From Tamarix chinensis (taxonomy: Eukaryota > Streptophyta > Magnoliopsida > Caryophyllales > Tamaricaceae), in assembly GCA_030549775.1 (NCBI GenBank), contig CM060172.1:7799861-7863860 (forward strand): 64,000 bases of DNA, read 5' to 3'. Of the stretch, positions 35,133 through 47,420 are shown piece after piece (position 1 is the first letter of the stretch; the number at the start of each line of letters is the position of its first letter). The notes beneath the pieces are model-generated. The model was given only the letters and a program-made list of their open reading frames with translations. It had not been told where the DNA came from and searched no databases. The position numbers were made by a program, and so were the translations under genes.

Positions 35133-38100
35133 ATTGACTTCAACCTCGAATTCCACAAAAAAAAACATGATTGTAAGCAAAAATTAGGACAAAAACTAAG
35201 CCATCAAGAAAAATAAAATAACAACCAACAGTTAGTACACAAGAGAAAAGTATTACCACCATACAAGAGGAGACATTACCTGCATAATGCACCTAAGAAA
35301 ACAACTCCAAATACTTCGTCTTGATCTTATCCTCGAACTCTCAAGTGGCTTCCTTAGCTCAATGACATAACCACAAGATCTTCTCCAACAGAATGATCTT
35401 TGAACACATCTCAAAAGTCTTGGTATCAAGGATCCTTAGGCGTCTCTCCTTATAAGAAAACACATTGCTGAGCTCATTTGTCTTTGATTGAATAATACAT
35501 GGCATATTGTCCACATACCTCATCAATTGAGAAATGTGAAAAAATCATGCATGCATGAAAGCCTAGAAAGAAAGGTGAATTAGTAAGAAACCTCTCCAAC
35601 CGGATCTAACATCTTGTAAGGTACAATGTACATTGGGATAAGTTTACCCTTCTGCTAAAAATACAACATACCCTTAGTGGGCAAGACCTTTAAAAGGACT
35701 CGGTCACCCACCTCATACTCATATTTCTTCCTCCATAGGTATATATAACTCTTCTTCTTATCCTTGGCAACCTTCTTCTAATCTTAAATTAGCATAATCT
35801 TCATAGAAATATCCTCTACTATTTCCAGTCCCAACACAACAATCTTACTTGAGTCTCTTAAATAAAAGAGGCTACACCACTCTCATCCATAGAGCACCAC
35901 CAAATGTGCCATCCCTATGCTTGCATGATGATTACTATTGTACAAAAACACAAAGAATATTTTCAAAATTCTAAATAGTATGCTTAGTATAACTATCTGT
36001 AGCTAGATGGAAAGTAGTGTTCATCTTCAGCTGTGCCCTGAAAGATACTTACAACTTCTATAGGAAATATGACAAGATTATAGAATTTTGATTCGATATA
36101 ATGTCCTTGGGCACCCTATGGTACCGTACAACATGCTTCTTGTAAGCATTAACCATCTACTCTATACTCTAGGTAAACTTCATCAATATGAATAACGTTC
36201 ACTTAAACAACCGATCCACTAAGGCCCAAATTGAATTTGAACCATTGAGGGTTGTTACAAAACCAACCATGAAGTCCATCGACACATTATCCCACTTCCT
36301 CTTAGGGACTTCGAATTGCTTAACCAAACCTATAAGGCACTTGTACTCAACTTTATCCTTTTGATAATTCAAGTCTGCAACCTCTTGCTTCACACCATAC
36401 CACAAAAATATCTTTTTAATGTCCTTATACAACTTACCCCTTCTATAGATGGAATAAGATGCATGATGACACTATTTTAGAATCTTCTTCTTAAGATCCC
36501 CATAACATTATATAATGCACCATCTTCCTTAGCATCCTTAAAAAATTTAACCCTATTGCTCTACCCTCTACCATAACTTGCTTGATTGATTCAAGCTAGA
36601 CATCTCATAGCTAGATAGCTCATATCTCATCGAATATGGTCGTTGTAATTTAGAGAGTGTTCATCCTCATCTAAAGATCTCTGAACCCAATGATCTCAAT
36701 GCCCATATCCTAAAGCTCTTTCTAAATGTAGTTAGATATAACCAAAAAACCCAAGGAGTGTGAAATCTTCCTACTGAGCACATATGCTATGATGTTGTCT
36801 TTACCCTCATGTTAGGTCAACTATAAATCATAGCCTTAATAAACTCTAGCCATCTTTGGTGTCTCATTTGTTAGATCATGTTGTGTGAAAGCATACTTGA
36901 AGCTCTTATGATTTATGAAAAACGTCCAGATAGGCAATCTCTTAAAATCTTCAAGGTAAAAAGTACTATAACTAGCTCAAGGTCATGAGTGGGATAGTTC
37001 TACTCATGATCATTTAACTAGCAAGAAGAAAATGCAACTATACTCTCATTTTGTCTCAAGACACACCCTAAACCATGCTTGGATGTGTCACTATGCACCT
37101 CAAATTGCACCATAGTCAATGACAAGATAAGCTCTAGAGTTGAAGTCAATCTCCTCTTAAGGTCCTTGAAAGCCTCAGTGAAGTTCTCATCCAAATGAAA
37201 GCATTCCATCTTCTTTAATAAAGAAATTAAAGGATGAGAAATCCTAGAAAAATCCTAGATGAAACATCTATAGTAGCATGCTAAACCTAAAAAACTACGT
37301 ATCTTACTCATATTAATCATTGTTAATCCCTCTAATATTGCTCGGATCTATGAAGGATCCACTTACACACCTTTTGTTTAGATGAAATGTCTAAGGAAAA
37401 CTACCTTTTTCAACAAAAACTTACACTTCTAGAGCTTGGCATATAACTAATGTGTCCTCAATAATGCCAAAGTTTGCCTTAGAGTTAGCTTGTGCACCTC
37501 ACGAGTCTTGGAGTAAATCAAAATATCACCTATGAAACCCATAATGAACTAATCGAGAAGATATTGAAAAAGGTGATTTATGAGAGACTTGAACACCACT
37601 AGCACATTTGTGAGCCCAAAGAACATCATGATGACCTCATAGTAGCTAAACCTCATCCTAAAGGTTGCATTTGGCATGTTCCTTTGAGAAATTCTCAACT
37701 GATGATACCCTAATATTAGGTCAATCTTTGAAAACAATCTAGCACTACGTAACTGACCAAAAGTCATTTATCTGAGGCAAATGATATCACCATGACTTGG
37801 TTCAGTCCTAAATAATCGATGGAGAGTCTCAACCTACAATCATTCTTCCTCACAAAAGAGATTGGTTCTGCCCATAGTCGTAAAGTAGGTCAAATGTATC
37901 TCTTCTTTAATAATTCCACCAACTATGATCTTAACTCTACCATCTTAGTTGTACCAAATGATAGGGCACCTTTGACACGGGCTCTATCATGGATAGAAGG
38001 TCTATCACATGTAATGGCTGCATACCTGGGATCTCATTGGGAAACACATTAAAAAACTCTTATATCATTGGGATACCCTCAATTGATGGATCCTTAACAC

Positions 38101-39540
38101 CTAGATCTTGAAAAATTCATAAATAGAGTGGGTGCCCGTTTAATTACAAATGTACCAAGTGCAACTACAAACGCCATCTCTATTGAGGGCATATGCTTGC
38201 ATCTCCAGTAAGAGACCCTAGCACTCTTAGGTCCCTTATGAACCATATGCTTCTATGTGTAATTGATCATTACTTAATAACTTGAGATAATATCCATCTT
38301 AAGGAGTACGTCAAAGCCACGAAGTTTAAGCTCTATGAAGTCTACCAAAAGCTCAATTCCACTATTGACTAAGGCCACTTCTTTATATCATATAGTGTAA
38401 GGAAGTCTATCCTTAGACAAGGACACACTAAAAATATCAATTCTATTAGAAGAAATCATAGCTATCCTAACTATGAATGAAGTAGATATAGAAGTGTGCA
38501 AAATAATCAAGTCTAATAATACATATTCAAAAAAGGAAGAAACCATAAACATAACCATGATGACATCTACCTTCCTTTTGGCCTTCAATTGTCTCACCAC
38601 ATTTAAAAAACTACTTAGAGGTGATCTTACAACGCTGCTTGAACCTTTACTTAGCTGAAAAGTATGAGGTATTTAAACTATTTGCTTTGGAGCAATGCTA
38701 CTAGCTCAACTATTTTTCAAATGAGCTCTCTAAACTAGTGGAGTGCAAGCTACTATACCTTACAAAAATTCGTTCCCTTTTAGGATACTACCCCAAATGG
38801 AATGAAATTCAAATTAACTATGCTCTACCCTACCAGAGCTGTGACACTAAACCAAATTCCTAACTTTCCCGGATGGTTCTTACTTTACCATTGACATATG
38901 AAGCACCTCACTATAATTTGACTCAACTATCCTCTATAACAAATACCGTCCCCAATTGATGACTACCTATGCCCTTGATCTATTTCTCTCCCCCTCAGCA
39001 CCAACCATCCTCATACCTCATCTTGGTCTCAAATTGGGTAATATGGGTCTACATAATAAATATTTCCTCTAAGGTATATTCATTTATGCCCTACAAGTCT
39101 GGAGCATCAGTCTGCACCAGCATCTCCTTAATTATTCAACACAGCTATAACTAGAATTAGTGAACTTTCACACTCTCATTAGCATCAACCTCTAGAGAAA
39201 AATATACCAAATCTAAATAATGTTGTTATACTCCTCCACCATAGATGTATTTTGACAAAATTCTAGTTACCTCATCATAGTTTTCCATTCTTACTTATAT
39301 AGGGTAGAAAGGCACATTAAGCATCTCATCTAAAGTCTCCCACTAATCTATTGTGGTGCATTTCATCTATTGACCTCTCTACTACTCATCAACACAACTC
39401 CACAAGTGGAACACTCTAATGTCCACTCGCTTACCCTCTAGACAACCACTATCCATGAAAACATTTTTGAAGTCTCTTTAGTGCTCAAAGGAAACTAGTG
39501 CATAAGCTCAATCAAATCTATTAATGGGTTTAAGTAGAGA
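35133..39540 (-). pseudogene. Element B: decayed chromovirus gag-pol
   Basis: Minus-strand order from right to left. A gag remnant lies at ~39,150-39,500 (FMDSGCLEGKR). Reverse transcriptase at 37,549-37,767 has SKIDL, YHQLRI and FGLTN motifs. RNase H at 37,018-37,209 has HSDTSKHGLGCVL. Integrase at 36,199-36,432 has WDNVSMDF, ending in the VDRL motif. A chromodomain-like end near 35,320-35,400 (KILW then AKEAT) marks the chromovirus lineage. Stops and frameshifts occur throughout, so no polyprotein can be made. The order gag-RT-RNaseH-IN-chromodomain is that of Ty3/gypsy; the Tekay/Del clade is likely from the chromodomain and primer type. Confidence 0.88.
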
Positions 39541-41011
39541 CCCGACCACTGTAATCATAAAAGAATAAGTCAATGAATTTGGAAAACTAATCAACTACTC
39601 ATGGGAGTCAATCAACAAGTTCATCAAATAAATAAACTGATCTCACAACTAGCCAATCAAAAATACCATACTGAACAAGTATTCACAATACTAGTTGATT
39701 AGCCTATCAAAAGGATCGATTGGTCATGGTAAAATAGTACCGACACCTATGATCCATATATAAAAAATTTACCCAACAATACTAAATTAATCATTATATG
39801 CTTCTATATCATAAAACCCATAAAAAGATGTTTTGCACACCTCTAATCATATGGGTACATGGTAATATTACCTCTTAAAAAATTCATGCTCAAAATTGCT
39901 AAAATCATGAATAATAATAGGGTAATCAAAAAAAACAAAAAAAAGGCCTTATTCAATTTAAGGATAAGAATGACTTACCACTAAGAAATTTTCTACTATA
40001 ATAAAGTCCTAAATTTTTCCAAACATAATAAAATAAAATCAAAAGAAGGTAGAAAATAAAATAACTCAACATGTTCCAAAATTACATATTATAAGGAGAA
40101 AGTAGCAACAACCTTCAACTTTTCTCAAAATTTTAGCCATTTTTTGCTTAAGAGAAATAAAGGAGAGATAAAGATAACATTTAGAGAAGAGAGAAGTGAG
40201 AAAAATTTATCTAAAGGTCAAGGAATGATAAGCAATCATTTGTTTTCTTATGAGAGAAGAGAAGAAAAGAAAAGTGGAGAATGCCCAACACTTAGGTACT
40301 ATGAAAAGAAAAATGGGAGAGACTAAGAAAATGTAGATGGAGATGGAGATGAGTGAATTGAATATGGAATGGAGTGTATAGGAGAGAGTGATGGATGACA
40401 TCATCAAGAAGGAGAGATGAAATTTTGACTCATGTTGGGTGTGGGAAACCGAGTAAAGGAACCTATATTGAGGGAAAGGAGGTGGAGTGAGGCTAAGGAG
40501 TGGCATGACATTGGGTTGGTAAGTCAGGGAGGAGGTATAGAAAGTGAAAAATGAAACCATGACTCATAGATGAGAGATGAAAATGAAGGCGAAGAGAGAA
40601 AGGTAAAGTGCCTCAATAAGTGCTCTTGAGGAAATTTTAGCTATATAAAATCAGAAAGTAATATAAATAATCTAAAAATAATCCCAAAGATTAAATTATT
40701 GTAATTAGCAAAATATATTCTAATTTAATGTTTTAAAAAAATTGGAAAAATGTTTGAATCAAAATTAGAAAGGATATAAAATCATAAGATAGCAAGTTGG
40801 TCAGTTTAGGCTAACTTATGGACTAGTTTATTAAAAAACAATTACCAATTTTTGAGTGTATCATTCGATTGGTTAGGGTAACCAAGAAATTGGTGTGCTT
40901 TAAATTCACAAAAATATTATAATTTCACACCCTTACGAATGCTAAAACAAATTTATTTCATATCAACATAATTTTACATACATTTTAAAGTATTTGGGGT
41001 GGGGTATTATA
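39541..41011 (-). mobile_element. Element B: 5' LTR
   Basis: The right end GGGGTATTATA matches that of the 3' LTR (GGGGTATAATA). The two LTRs are strongly diverged, so the insertion is old. A pyrimidine/purine-rich stretch at 40,130-40,620 has open frames on both strands (117 codons at most). These reflect composition, not genes. The left limit is approximate because no clean primer-binding site was seen. Confidence 0.6.
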
Positions 41012-41421
41012 CCAATTAGGGTTCAAAACAACCTCATAGAAATTTAGGCTTATGAACTGTTCTAAATTCATCTAAAATATGAGTATGAGGAGTGGAATAA
41101 TTATTACATGACACCTAATTAACTATGGAATAAGTCATACCTAAAACATCCCTAAATTTTACTATAAAAAAAGGGAATGTAGAAGTAAAAACTATAACAT
41201 TTCAAAATTTACAATTGAAAATTTTTGGTTAAGAGGAAATGAAATAAACAAATAGTGGGTGTTGCTACCATAATTGATATAAGTTTGGCTTACTATGCTA
41301 TCCTTACATGGAATTTAAGAAAAAAAATGTTAAACTCTTGAAACATCTTATAAGAGATAATAAGTCCCAAAAGGTATCTAGGTCAAACTAAGATCTAGAT
41401 AACATGAATAAACTTCATATG
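41012..41421. other. Unassigned sequence between elements
   Basis: No gene is present. The phrase 'aaacatccctaaattttact' at 41,141 resembles a decayed LTR left end (AACACCCCTAAATTT), but no partner was found. Confidence 0.4.
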
Positions 41422-43003
41422 TGTAACATGACAAAATTTACTACTTAAAAATTTTGTTTTGCAAAAGTGTTAATTACCAAATTACTAGGTATTATCTCTA
41501 CAATTAGCATAAGTTCTCAGCCTTTAAACAAAACATAATAGTGGAAATAAGAGAAAATACATAACTCAATGTTATAGATAATACTCTCAGTATAATACCA
41601 TTTATTAAAATATAAGTAGGGACATAAGAGTCCACAAAAAAATGATATAAAAAAAGCTAGTACCATTTTTTAGTACTCCAAAGGTAGAAGAATTCAAAAC
41701 TCTTCTTAATTTGATTAATGATTGATTAAGGTCATAGGAGGTCATGTAATACCAATATACAAGCCATCAACTACACACCTTTTATGGATCCATTATGGTT
41801 TGATTATAGCTTAACAAGCTTAGTTCTTCAACGCCTATAAGCAACAAACCTACTCAAATCAACATAAAATCTTGGATAATTCAAACAACGATCTTATGGG
41901 CTGATTTTAGGGAACTTTGGGAATTTTATTATGAGGATTTCAAGGAAAATATGAAGATTAAATTGTGGAAGAAGAAACCTTATTTTCTATCCTTGAAATT
42001 AGCTACTAAGAATTAATCCATCAACTTATAATCAACTTAATTCTTTTTTACCTTTCTTATTTAAATATGGTTAAAGAGTATTGTTAGAATTTGGTAATTT
42101 GTAATTCATGTTTTCTAAGTACTTTTTATAGGTTTTAATAATTAGATATCTTGAGATTCGGGCCTAAAAATTCTTGACATTCAACCTATAGGATATTATG
42201 GTAACTTATAACCTTAGTTAATATGTATTAGTGTCACCTATGGTTAGAGTCAAATCCTCATAAGTTAGGGGTGTAGTTTGTAAGTTTGATAAAGCCTAAT
42301 ACTACATTATAGGAGGAAATGGGTGAAAGAATGGATAGATTCGTTTTGATTTTCACTTTTGGTTGTCGATAACCTACATACACTCAAGGCTTAGAGCATA
42401 GTCTTGTGTTATATCCTAAACATCCTACACCATTTATGTTAAAAACTTAGTTTTTTAGTGTACTTTCTTAATCTATAAGGTATTTCAAGATTAATTTCTA
42501 CTTATTCTCTTCTTATGTTCCTTCTAAATTTCATTTGTTTTGGAACCTGACCCATTTTTATCACTAACACTTAACTTAGTCCAATATTTTTTAGTATTAT
42601 CAACATAATATAAGGGGAGAGAAACATAAGGGATATGAATGGTTTAGGAGGTATGGCGTGAAGGGTCTCGTCAAGCAAATTAAGGAGAGGGAAACATAGA
42701 GGAGAGGCGGCAAAATGTAGAGGGTATGGTTAGAATCTTGTATAGGGTAGGGGTAATTATTTGCAAAGATTAATTGGGGTATAAACATCCAATTACTAGG
42801 AATAATTTTGTCTAATATCACTTAGGCTCTAAACTTAGATTAATTTAATAACCCAAATTCTATCATAGTTTAGCATAGTTAAATATATGTCTAATAGGTA
42901 ATAATAATAAACATATAATCAACTTACTTAATTTAAAACACCTTATAATAATTATATATAATTACCCATTTATCATTAAGGTTTCGAAAAATGGGGTATC
43001 ACA
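41422..43003 (-). mobile_element. LTR fragment, family A (second copy)
   Basis: The left end TGTAACATGACAAAATTTAC aligns with the A LTR start at 27,454. The following ~170 bp track it (AAATTACT, 'gtgttaattacc'). The right end GGTTTCGAAAAATGGGGTAT then CACA aligns with 32,630-32,653. It is 1.6 kb, against 5.2 kb for the copy at 27,454, so it has a large internal deletion, or the other copy has gained insertions. Confidence 0.7.
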
Positions 43004-43444
43004 CTAAGACCTAAATATAGTCACTCCTCACTAAGTAGAGTGTTAGACGTAACAAATTCATCAAAGGGATCCTCACTGACCTACACAAGCTCATATGGGC
43101 CTTCTAATCATGAAAATTAGAATCACTAATGAAAATAATGATTAGTATACTACTTACTAAGTAGGATAATAATATAACCATAGTAAGGTTACACAAATTA
43201 CATAAGTTCAAGTAAGAGAATAAATATACACGTACGTTAACATTATATTATGCAACATAAATACTGATTCCAAAACTCACTATTTGATATAATTATAATT
43301 CAAACTTTTATTTACGTTGAGTTAAATACCCGACTATTTTTAAATGGTCTGAAGTACCTCATTGGGCAAAAACACTCATAAGCCACAAATATTATATAGT
43401 GGAATGAATCCAACACCTTGATCATAACTTTTGTAATCTTCACC
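43004..43444. other. Repeat-derived sequence left of the solo LTR
   Basis: No gene is present. It may be the left part of element C's LTR, displaced by the solo LTR at 43,445-51,783. That is an inference from position only. Confidence 0.3.
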
Positions 43445-44022
43445 TGTAATACCCCAAAACCCACTACAAAATAATTCACTTATACCAACAGGGCATTATC
43501 TATTGGCAAAAGCCATTTTTCTGTTGGAAAAAGTTTTACCAACAAATATTTGTCTGTGACAAAATTGTGGGTAAAAACTCTATGCTTAAAAGTTTTGCCC
43601 ACAGATAAATATGATCTGTTATGAATAATTAATAATGCCCACAGATATTTATTTGTCGGTAAAACTTATACCCACAATTATATCTGTAGGTAAAATTATT
43701 AAGAACAAAACAATATCTGTGACTAAAAGTATTACCCATAAAACGATATCTGTGATTAAAATTATTACCCACAAAACAATATATACTACTAAAACTATTA
43801 CCAACAAATATATATATATATATAACGATAATGATGTCCATAATACCTGTTGTTGTAATATATACCTGTAATAATAACTTATCCTTATATACAATTAAGT
43901 ACACCATACATAATCATCAGTGTTTAGTTTATTTGTCAAAGTGATAATATAGTCTTATAGGTACAATACTATAAATACAACTTGTAACATACGCTGACAT
44001 ACAAGACATCTTTATTAACACA

Positions 44023-44116
44023 TCAAACACCATCATCTTCATTCTCATCCTGTTCAGCATCTCCAACGACTTCAACGCCTTCAACATTCTCTTTAATAAT
44101 CATCAAGATGTATTCC
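44023..44116 (-). pseudogene. Possible terminal exon with an acidic tail
   Basis: After a plausible acceptor (TATTCTTAG) the minus strand is open for about 30 codons to a stop and reads LREYILMIIKENVEGVEVVG, followed by an Asp/Glu-rich end. It lies near the left end of the CACTA, where the 3' end of a transposase gene could sit, but no transposase motif is visible. It could equally be the last exon of a captured gene. Confidence 0.3.
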
Positions 44117-44844
44117 CTAAGAATATATGGAAGTAACTTAATTAGATTAATATAAATTCATACCCAAAAGCTAAATAAAGGAAGTTTTAAAATTTTCTCA
44201 AAAATAATAAGAGTCCATAATTAAGAGGGAGAGCAGGTGCGAGCAAAATCAAGTATTTGGAAGAAAACTTAAAATGCCTCTCTAATCAGTATTATTCTAG
44301 AAAAGCATTCTCAATAGTTTTAGAATTTTATCGCAAAATGGTAAAATAAAAAGGAAAACTAAAAATTAAATGGAATTTGTGTTTTTATTTACATGTAATC
44401 ATATAGAAGCTCATGCAGCTTGTAACCTTGATTAGGTAATTAGAGTTCACATGGCATGCATATTTCAATCATCAACCGATTTCAATGTTTGCAAATTATA
44501 CTCTTGGAAACATACATTTCAATCAAAACCAACTACCGTTGAGATAAAGAAAAAACAATTAAACCTTTGCAAGGATACCCAAAACCACGCTCAGGAACCA
44601 CCCTCCTCCGTCCTTTACATTTTCAAGAATTTGGTTACTATACATTAAATAATAATCACATTTAGCCTGTAACCCAGTTGAATTGTAATGCTAAGACACC
44701 ATACTCAATTATTTTCAACATACAGTCCATTACATTTATCCATTTAGGTTTAAAGAAGATATGGTTATAAAAACAGAGGTCGATTGAACAATGCCAACAG
44801 TTATAGGTAATGACTTGCAAATATATGAGTATATGTCCACTCAC

Positions 44845-45533
44845 CTTTAAACTTGTGGACCAAGTCAGTGCCATTCAAAACCCGAACTCTTGAATCTGCA
44901 GAAGTTATAAGCACTTCTGAATAACTTCCTGGAGCAAACTACAAATTAAAGGGGAAACAACAGAATGAACCACGAATTTAACTAAGACAAACTATAACCC
45001 ATTAGATAAAGTGCAATACAAATTTCAAACAAAAAATCTACCTACCTGAAAACCAATAATCTTCTTAAGATGTGATTTCTTTTTCTTGTTTTGCAAGTTG
45101 ATTTGAGATTTCTGTTGTAGCTTATTTTCTAGAAACATTATGAGTTTTTATGAGCAGACATCATACTTATGGGTAGTGTTAGCAATGGCATGAGAAGAGA
45201 AAAGTAGTTGTACCAAAGGTGTTGTATAAACGGCAGCTCCCTTTGTATGAACCAACTAATGCACCCTTCAGATGTAAACAATGACTTGTTCAGGGATAAC
45301 TTGCACTAAAACATATCTCAGAAAGGCAAGTTGCTTTTCTCCATCAAGAGAAAAGAAAATGAAAATAGGCACACCTGACCATCGGGAGTATAGCAAGCAG
45401 CAGTGACCATCTCATGGAGATCATTCCAATCCACTACTTGGCGATCAGGAATGCTCCATATCCGAACATTAGCATCTAGAGATCCACTGAAGAAAGTATC
45501 TATCATCAGCTGGATTAAATTGGATACAAGTAA
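44845..45533 (-). pseudogene. Captured WD40 (WDR44-like) gene fragment, four exons
   Basis: Four exons with AG/GT borders lie in order on the minus strand. Exon 1 (45,375-45,533) contains GSLDANVRIWSIPDRQVVDW; exon 2 (45,214-45,265) GALVGSYKGSCRLYN; exon 3 (45,046-45,128) ENKLQQKSQINLQNKKKKSH; exon 4 (44,845-44,938) SEVLITSADSRVRVLNGTDL. This is the middle of the WD40 propeller of plant WDR44-type proteins. Exon 1 has a one-base frameshift: its start reads TCIQFNPADDRYF in one frame and the rest in another. Exons before and after are absent and no start codon exists. Introns are kept, so it was copied from genomic DNA and not from mRNA. It lies wholly within the CACTA element. Confidence 0.88.
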
Positions 45534-45849
45534 CTGCATACAAGAAATTTACATATCCTTAGACCCCATGTGGCCGTTAATTAAGTCAAAAAGGGGTAAT
45601 ATCTCAATTTCTTACTCCAGAACTCTATTCTAATACTGCAAGTAACTCAATTCAGTAGAATGACCAGCTACAAATGACAAATCAAATTCTATGGCAGGAC
45701 GAGCAATTAAATGAAAAGAAGAAAATGTGTACAGTTGCCTGCATAGCTGTTCACATAGAGACAGGATATCTAGAAGTAATTGTCACAGAAATCTAAAAAC
45801 ACAATGCACAAACAATATGGTGCACCAGACAAAAAGTGTCAACTTAGAA

Positions 45850-47420
45850 TACGTATTGTATAACATATTGTATAATCAATTTAATAAAATAAGCAATGAT
45901 CAATCAAATTTCAAAAACACAAGAGTTTTGACCAAGAATTTTGATTTCTATCGATTCTGGACAAAATTTTCAAATTGACACTTTCAACCTGCAATTAAAT
46001 ACATTTCAAATCACCTTACAGAATCAATTGGTAAAAATTGCTTAAAATCGGACGAAGCAGAGCTATAGCAATAAATCCTGGTTATAAATCCAAATTTCAT
46101 AAATCAACCATATACAACACAATCGACCCATCCAAATCAATCATCTAACTCATATATACATAATCTAACAACAAATTTAGCTTATCATAAGCTAATTCAC
46201 AAATCAAGATAAAATTCGCAAGAATTTTGATCTAAGAATCCAATTCCGATTAATTTCACACAAATTTTTTAAATTGATAGTTCTAACATGAAATTAGATA
46301 CATTTTAAAGCATAATGTAAATTCAATTTATCTAAAATAGCTTAATCGGATAAAACTGACAAATCCGGATATAGCCGGGTCACAAATCCAATTTTCAAAA
46401 ACCAACCATAACCAATACAATTAACTATCCCAAATCACTCATACAACAGATATATATATAATTAAACAACTAAATTATCTTATCATAAGCTAAATCATTT
46501 AAAATTAATCAAAATATAAGTTAGGGTTTAAGTATTTATACCAAGCGAATTGCTGTGAAATTGGAGGGAGTGAGGGGTGCTGGAGCGTCGCCGGTGGTTA
46601 AGGAACACTCGCCGGTGACGAGCGGCGCTAGAGACGGACGGGCGGTGTCACCACACGGCTACCCTCATGCGTTGCTGACAGCTGGTACTGCTGCTGGGCT
46701 GCTGCTCGCTGCTTGCTGCTGCTGCAATGGAAGACGATGACGACGAGCTAGAGTAGGTGTGGTGGTGTGCTCGAGCGGGGGTGGCTGGTGTGGTGGTGCG
46801 ACCTGGGTTGAAGGTGCAGAGCAAGAGGAGGCCATGGTCGAGGGTCGGGGGTCGGGGCACAGGGGACAGGGGATGGGGCTCGCGAAAATTAAATTGGTAT
46901 AGGGGCTCGCAGGCACGCGGAAGTTAAATTTGGTTTTTTTTTAAGTTTAAGGAATTGAGGGGTTAAGTATTTTTTTTATTGTATTTTTTTTTTTGGATTT
47001 TAGAGATTTGAAAAAAGTTATTATAAAATATATATATGTGTGTGTGTGTGTATGGAACTTAAACATTTTTAGCGACTAATAAATTAATAATTAATGATCA
47101 AAAAGTATATTAGTCGCAATAGATATACTAATAACGACGACATTTAATAGTGATCGTTAATAATATATCAATAACGATAAAAAAAATTGGTTGCTAAATT
47201 GGTCGTTAATACACTAGTTTATTGTAGTGTAAAATAAATAAATTCAAATAAGGAAATATTTGTTAAAAATAAATCGTTAAAATGATTTTACTACTTTAAA
47301 GAGATTTTATAATAAAAAATAATTTATTTTTGCTAATAAAATATAACTCCATAATAAAGTCGTAATCACACAACGAAGTTATAATTGGAAAAAAATTTAA
47401 AATATTAAAATAAAAACACA
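45850..47420 (-). mobile_element. Partial LTR carried inside the CACTA
   Basis: It aligns with 8,960-10,490 of the solo LTR. Shared parts are the 'gagttttgacc' phrase, the CTTATCATAAGCTAA hairpin, the GC-rich leader (46,550-46,920) and the TAAAGTCGTAATCACACAAC segment near 47,356. The hairpin-containing part is present twice in tandem (45,860-46,205 and 46,206-46,500). It lacks both LTR termini, so it arrived by capture or recombination and not by its own transposition. The leader's frame is broken into short pieces. Confidence 0.75.
47065..47229. mobile_element. End of a second CACTA-type element
   Basis: Read from the right, CACTACAATAAACTAGTGTA is a CACTA-type terminus, followed by repeated 'ttaacgacca/gactaat' subterminal motifs. 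These motifs differ from those of the surrounding CACTA. No left terminus was found. A (GT)n run at 47,035-47,052 lies just outside. Confidence 0.5.

Noticed and set aside
40144..40560. ORFs of 60 and 117 codons on opposite strands
   Set aside because: They fall in a purine-rich part of the element B LTR, and the overlap on both strands reflects base bias.
43629..43907. Overlapping ORFs with Ile/Tyr/Val repeats
   Set aside because: These are translations of CACTA subterminal repeats in several frames.
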